A stretch of 64,000 nucleotides of DNA from Erythrobacter sp. (GTDB lineage Bacteria; Pseudomonadota; Alphaproteobacteria; Sphingomonadales; Sphingomonadaceae): contig NZ_JAMWYX010000005.1 of assembly GCF_024305245.1 (NCBI RefSeq), positions 62,001-126,000 on the forward strand. Direction: 5' to 3'. The notes beneath the pieces were generated by a model. It saw nothing but the letters and a program-made list of their open reading frames with translations, was not told where the DNA came from and searched no databases. Position 1 is the stretch's first letter, and each line of letters begins with the position of its first letter. Below, piece after piece: positions 62,090 through 64,000 of this stretch. The position numbers were made by a program, and so were the translations under genes.

Positions 62090-63243
62090 TGAATGTCGCG
62101 GTAATCGGTGCAGGTCTGGGTGGGCTGACCTGCGCGATCGCATTGCGGCAGGCCGGGATCGACGTCAGGGTCTTCGAAGCCGCCCGGCAAATCGAGGAAA
62201 CCGGCGCGGGGCTGACACTGGGGCTTGGCGCGCAGCACGTTTTCCGCGCTCTGGGCGTGCAACACGATGTTGCGGCCCAGGCGTGTCCTGCTGGTAGCCT
62301 CCCCTTCCTGCATTATGCGAGCGGCGAAGTCCTGCTGGGCGCGCTTGATCAGGGTGATGGGCTGGGCGATGACGGGCAGGCGAACATCATTCGCCACATC
62401 TACCGGGCAGACCTGCAAAAGGTGCTGCTTGCCCGGTTCGAACGCCTTGGCGGGCAGGTCCATACCGGGTGCAGGCTGGCTCGCTACGAACAGCGCCCGG
62501 ATCATGTCACGGCGCATTTCGAGGACGGTTCGACCACCACGGCTTCTCTGCTGATCGGCGCGGACGGCGTGCGTTCGGCGGTGCGCGCGCAGCTGGTGCC
62601 AGAAGATGAGCCACGCTTTACCGGCCACGTCGCCTATCGCTTTCTCGTACCGATGGAGCTCGCAGCGCCGTTCATGGGGTTGGGCCGCAGCGCGATCTTC
62701 ATCGGACCGCGGCGCACCTTCAACCGATACACCATGGCGCAGGGGCGCATCGTCAACGGCGCGGCGCTGGTGGAGACGGGTGAGGCGGTGCCCGAGGGGT
62801 GGTCGCACAGCGCGCCGCTCACTGAATTGCAGGATGCTTTCGATTGCTGGCACCCCGATGTCACCGGTCTGATCGGCGCGGCAGGCGCGATCATCAAGTG
62901 GGGCCTGTATGACCGCGCTCCGCTGGCAAGCTGGTCCGAAGGGCGCGTCACCATGCTCGGCGATGCAGCGCACGCCATGCTGCCGTTTCTGGGAATGGGC
63001 GCGGCCATGGCGGTTGAGGACGGCTATGTGCTCGCGAGGATGCTCACCTGCCACGCTGACGTGGCCGCTGCCCTCGCCGCCTACGAGGCGAAGCGCATCG
63101 CCCGCACCGCGCAAGTCCACCACGCATCGAAACTGCAGGGCGAGATCACGCAGGCGATCGATCCGGATCGCTTCGCGCTCGGCAGCGCGCCGGTCAACAA
63201 TCGCGCCATGATGGAATTCGATCCGACCGCCGAGGCCGCCTAA
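62089..63243 (+). CDS. FAD-dependent monooxygenase (salicylate/3-hydroxybenzoate hydroxylase-like)
   Basis: A 384-residue class A flavoprotein monooxygenase. VIGAGLGGLTCAIALRQAG is the FAD dinucleotide-binding motif, ASLLIGADGVRSAVR the DG motif and VTMLGDAAHAMLPFLGMGAA the GD motif. This set matches salicylate and 3-hydroxybenzoate 6-hydroxylases that hydroxylate aromatic rings with NAD(P)H and O2. The ATG at 62089 overlaps the upstream stop by 1 nt. Last gene of the plus-strand unit; its end overlaps a convergent gene by 4 nt. Confidence 0.92.
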   Translation: MNVAVIGAGLGGLTCAIALRQAGIDVRVFEAARQIEETGAGLTLGLGAQHVFRALGVQHDVAAQACPAGSLPFLHYASGEVLLGALDQGDGLGDDGQANIIRHIYRADLQKVLLARFERLGGQVHTGCRLARYEQRPDHVTAHFEDGSTTTASLLIGADGVRSAVRAQLVPEDEPRFTGHVAYRFLVPMELAAPFMGLGRSAIFIGPRRTFNRYTMAQGRIVNGAALVETGEAVPEGWSHSAPLTELQDAFDCWHPDVTGLIGAAGAIIKWGLYDRAPLASWSEGRVTMLGDAAHAMLPFLGMGAAMAVEDGYVLARMLTCHADVAAALAAYEAKRIARTAQVHHASKLQGEITQAIDPDRFALGSAPVNNRAMMEFDPTAEAA

Positions 63244-64000
63244 TCCGGAAGGTGCACCATCACCTTGCCCATATGGGCGCCGCTTTCGAGGTGGCGATAG
63301 GCCTCGGGCGCATCGGCAAAGGGGAAGCTGGCGTCCACCAGCGTTTCGACCCCGTGTTCGGCCATAACCTTCAACGCCGCTTCGAACATGCCGCGATGAC
63401 CGCTGGTGATGCCCTTGATCGTGATGTTCTTGCCCAGGATCGGGCCCTGCGCGAAATCGGCCTTGTCCTGCGGCGATCCCGATAGCGCTCCCAATGTGCC
63501 GATCCGCCCTTCAGGAGCCGTTGCTGTCAGCGTCTGTTCGAACTCACCGAAGCCGATCGTGTCGACGACGATATCGGCCCCCTGCCCGCCGGTCGCCTCC
63601 AGCAGCGCCGCGCCCCAATCGGGATGCTCGCGGTAGTTCACGGTGTAATCGGCGCCCATTTCGCGCGCGCGGGCGAGCTTGGCATCGCTTGACGAGGTAA
63701 TCGCGAATGTAGCCCCCAGTGCCTTGGCCAGCTGCAGCGCATAGAACGCAACTCCGCCGGTCCCCTGCGCCAGCACCAGCTTGCCCGAAAGATCGGCGCG
63801 GCCAGAATTGCCGAATGCGATCATGGCGTGCCACACCGTGCCCGCGACCACGGCAAGGGTCGCCGCACTGGCATCAGATATAGCATTGGGCAACACGATC
63901 GCGGCCTTTGCGGGCAGCACGATCTTCTCGGCCAGCCAGCCGTCGAGAGTGACCCCGACATCGCGGGCGAAAATATGAAAGCCGAACCCGGTTTCCGGGT
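63240..64000 (-). CDS. Zinc-binding alcohol dehydrogenase/quinone oxidoreductase (MDR), 5' end outside window
   Basis: The C-terminal 252 or so residues of a medium-chain dehydrogenase/reductase; the frame is open to the window edge (PETGFGFHIFARDVGVTL at the visible start). The Rossmann motif is AQGTGGVAFYALQLAKALGA, and SGAHMGKVMVHLPD is the usual MDR end. This looks like a NAD(P)H-dependent quinone oxidoreductase or enoyl reductase without an identifiable catalytic zinc site in the visible part. It is convergent with the monooxygenase gene, and whether it shares the regulon is unknown. Confidence 0.88.
   Translation of the reverse strand, partial: PETGFGFHIFARDVGVTLDGWLAEKIVLPAKAAIVLPNAISDASAATLAVVAGTVWHAMIAFGNSGRADLSGKLVLAQGTGGVAFYALQLAKALGATFAITSSSDAKLARAREMGADYTVNYREHPDWGAALLEATGGQGADIVVDTIGFGEFEQTLTATAPEGRIGTLGALSGSPQDKADFAQGPILGKNITIKGITSGHRGMFEAALKVMAEHGVETLVDASFPFADAPEAYRHLESGAHMGKVMVHLPD

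Noticed and set aside
1-64000. CRISPR arrays, rRNA operons, prophage genes
   Set aside because: No regularly spaced repeats, rRNA-like sequence or phage structural motifs were seen.

Overview
The window is high-GC DNA (roughly two-thirds G+C in genes), dense in protein genes, with no rRNA, tRNA, CRISPR array or intact transposon that I can see. Three large TonB-dependent receptors, a TPR-sulfotransferase, a DUF1838 protein, a BCCT transporter and many short SDR, VOC and CoA-dependent genes point to an alphaproteobacterium of the Sphingomonadales (Sphingomonadaceae/Erythrobacteraceae type). That assignment is inference from gene style, not from a marker gene.

Layout. (1) 1-15.5 kb, + strand: a seven-gene trehalose/alpha-glucan operon, glgE (5' end outside the window), treS-maltokinase fusion, glgB, glgX, treZ, malQ, treY. 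Every junction overlaps by 4-8 nt. It encodes both directions of a trehalose-glucan cycle. (2) 15.5-26 kb: a small conserved-looking protein, then minus-strand TPR-sulfotransferase, TonB receptor, BCCT transporter, two SDR-type proteins and a succinate-semialdehyde-type dehydrogenase. (3) 26-31.5 kb: rlmJ, then a gene-poor stretch with small hypothetical genes, an N-terminally truncated beta-barrel gene and diverged intergenic repeats. (4) 31.5-64 kb: a large catabolic island.

The island has four transcription units plus flanking genes. A minus-strand ten-gene operon (42.4 to 33.4 kb) carries two PrpD-family proteins, a PaaK-like CoA ligase, an amidase, a HapK-like protein, an SDR, a PuuE-like deacetylase, a crotonase, a VOC protein and a YciI protein. 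It diverges from a GntR/UTRA regulator. A minus-strand five-gene operon (48.2 to 43.2 kb) carries a CitE-type lyase, a MaoC hydratase, an acyl-CoA dehydrogenase and two class III CoA-transferases; its enzyme set resembles itaconate/C5-dicarboxylate CoA modules. A plus-strand eight-gene unit (52.8 to 63.2 kb) carries a TonB receptor, an exported VOC protein, an alpha/beta hydrolase, an MFS transporter, an FAD-linked oxidase, a Tat-exported nitrilase-like protein, a protein of unknown function and an FAD monooxygenase. A second TonB receptor, a DUF1838 exported protein, a membrane protein and two more exported proteins accompany them.

The most striking regulatory signal is a palindrome, TTGTCCGGACAA or a close variant. 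It occurs in four promoter-bearing intergenic regions of the island (near 32.27, 48.19/48.23, 51.89 and 52.72/52.76 kb). At 51.89 kb it sits in the middle of a 40-bp inverted repeat. I read this as one regulon for import and CoA-dependent breakdown of an unidentified, probably amide- or ester-containing, cyclic organic compound. The substrate is not deducible from sequence alone.
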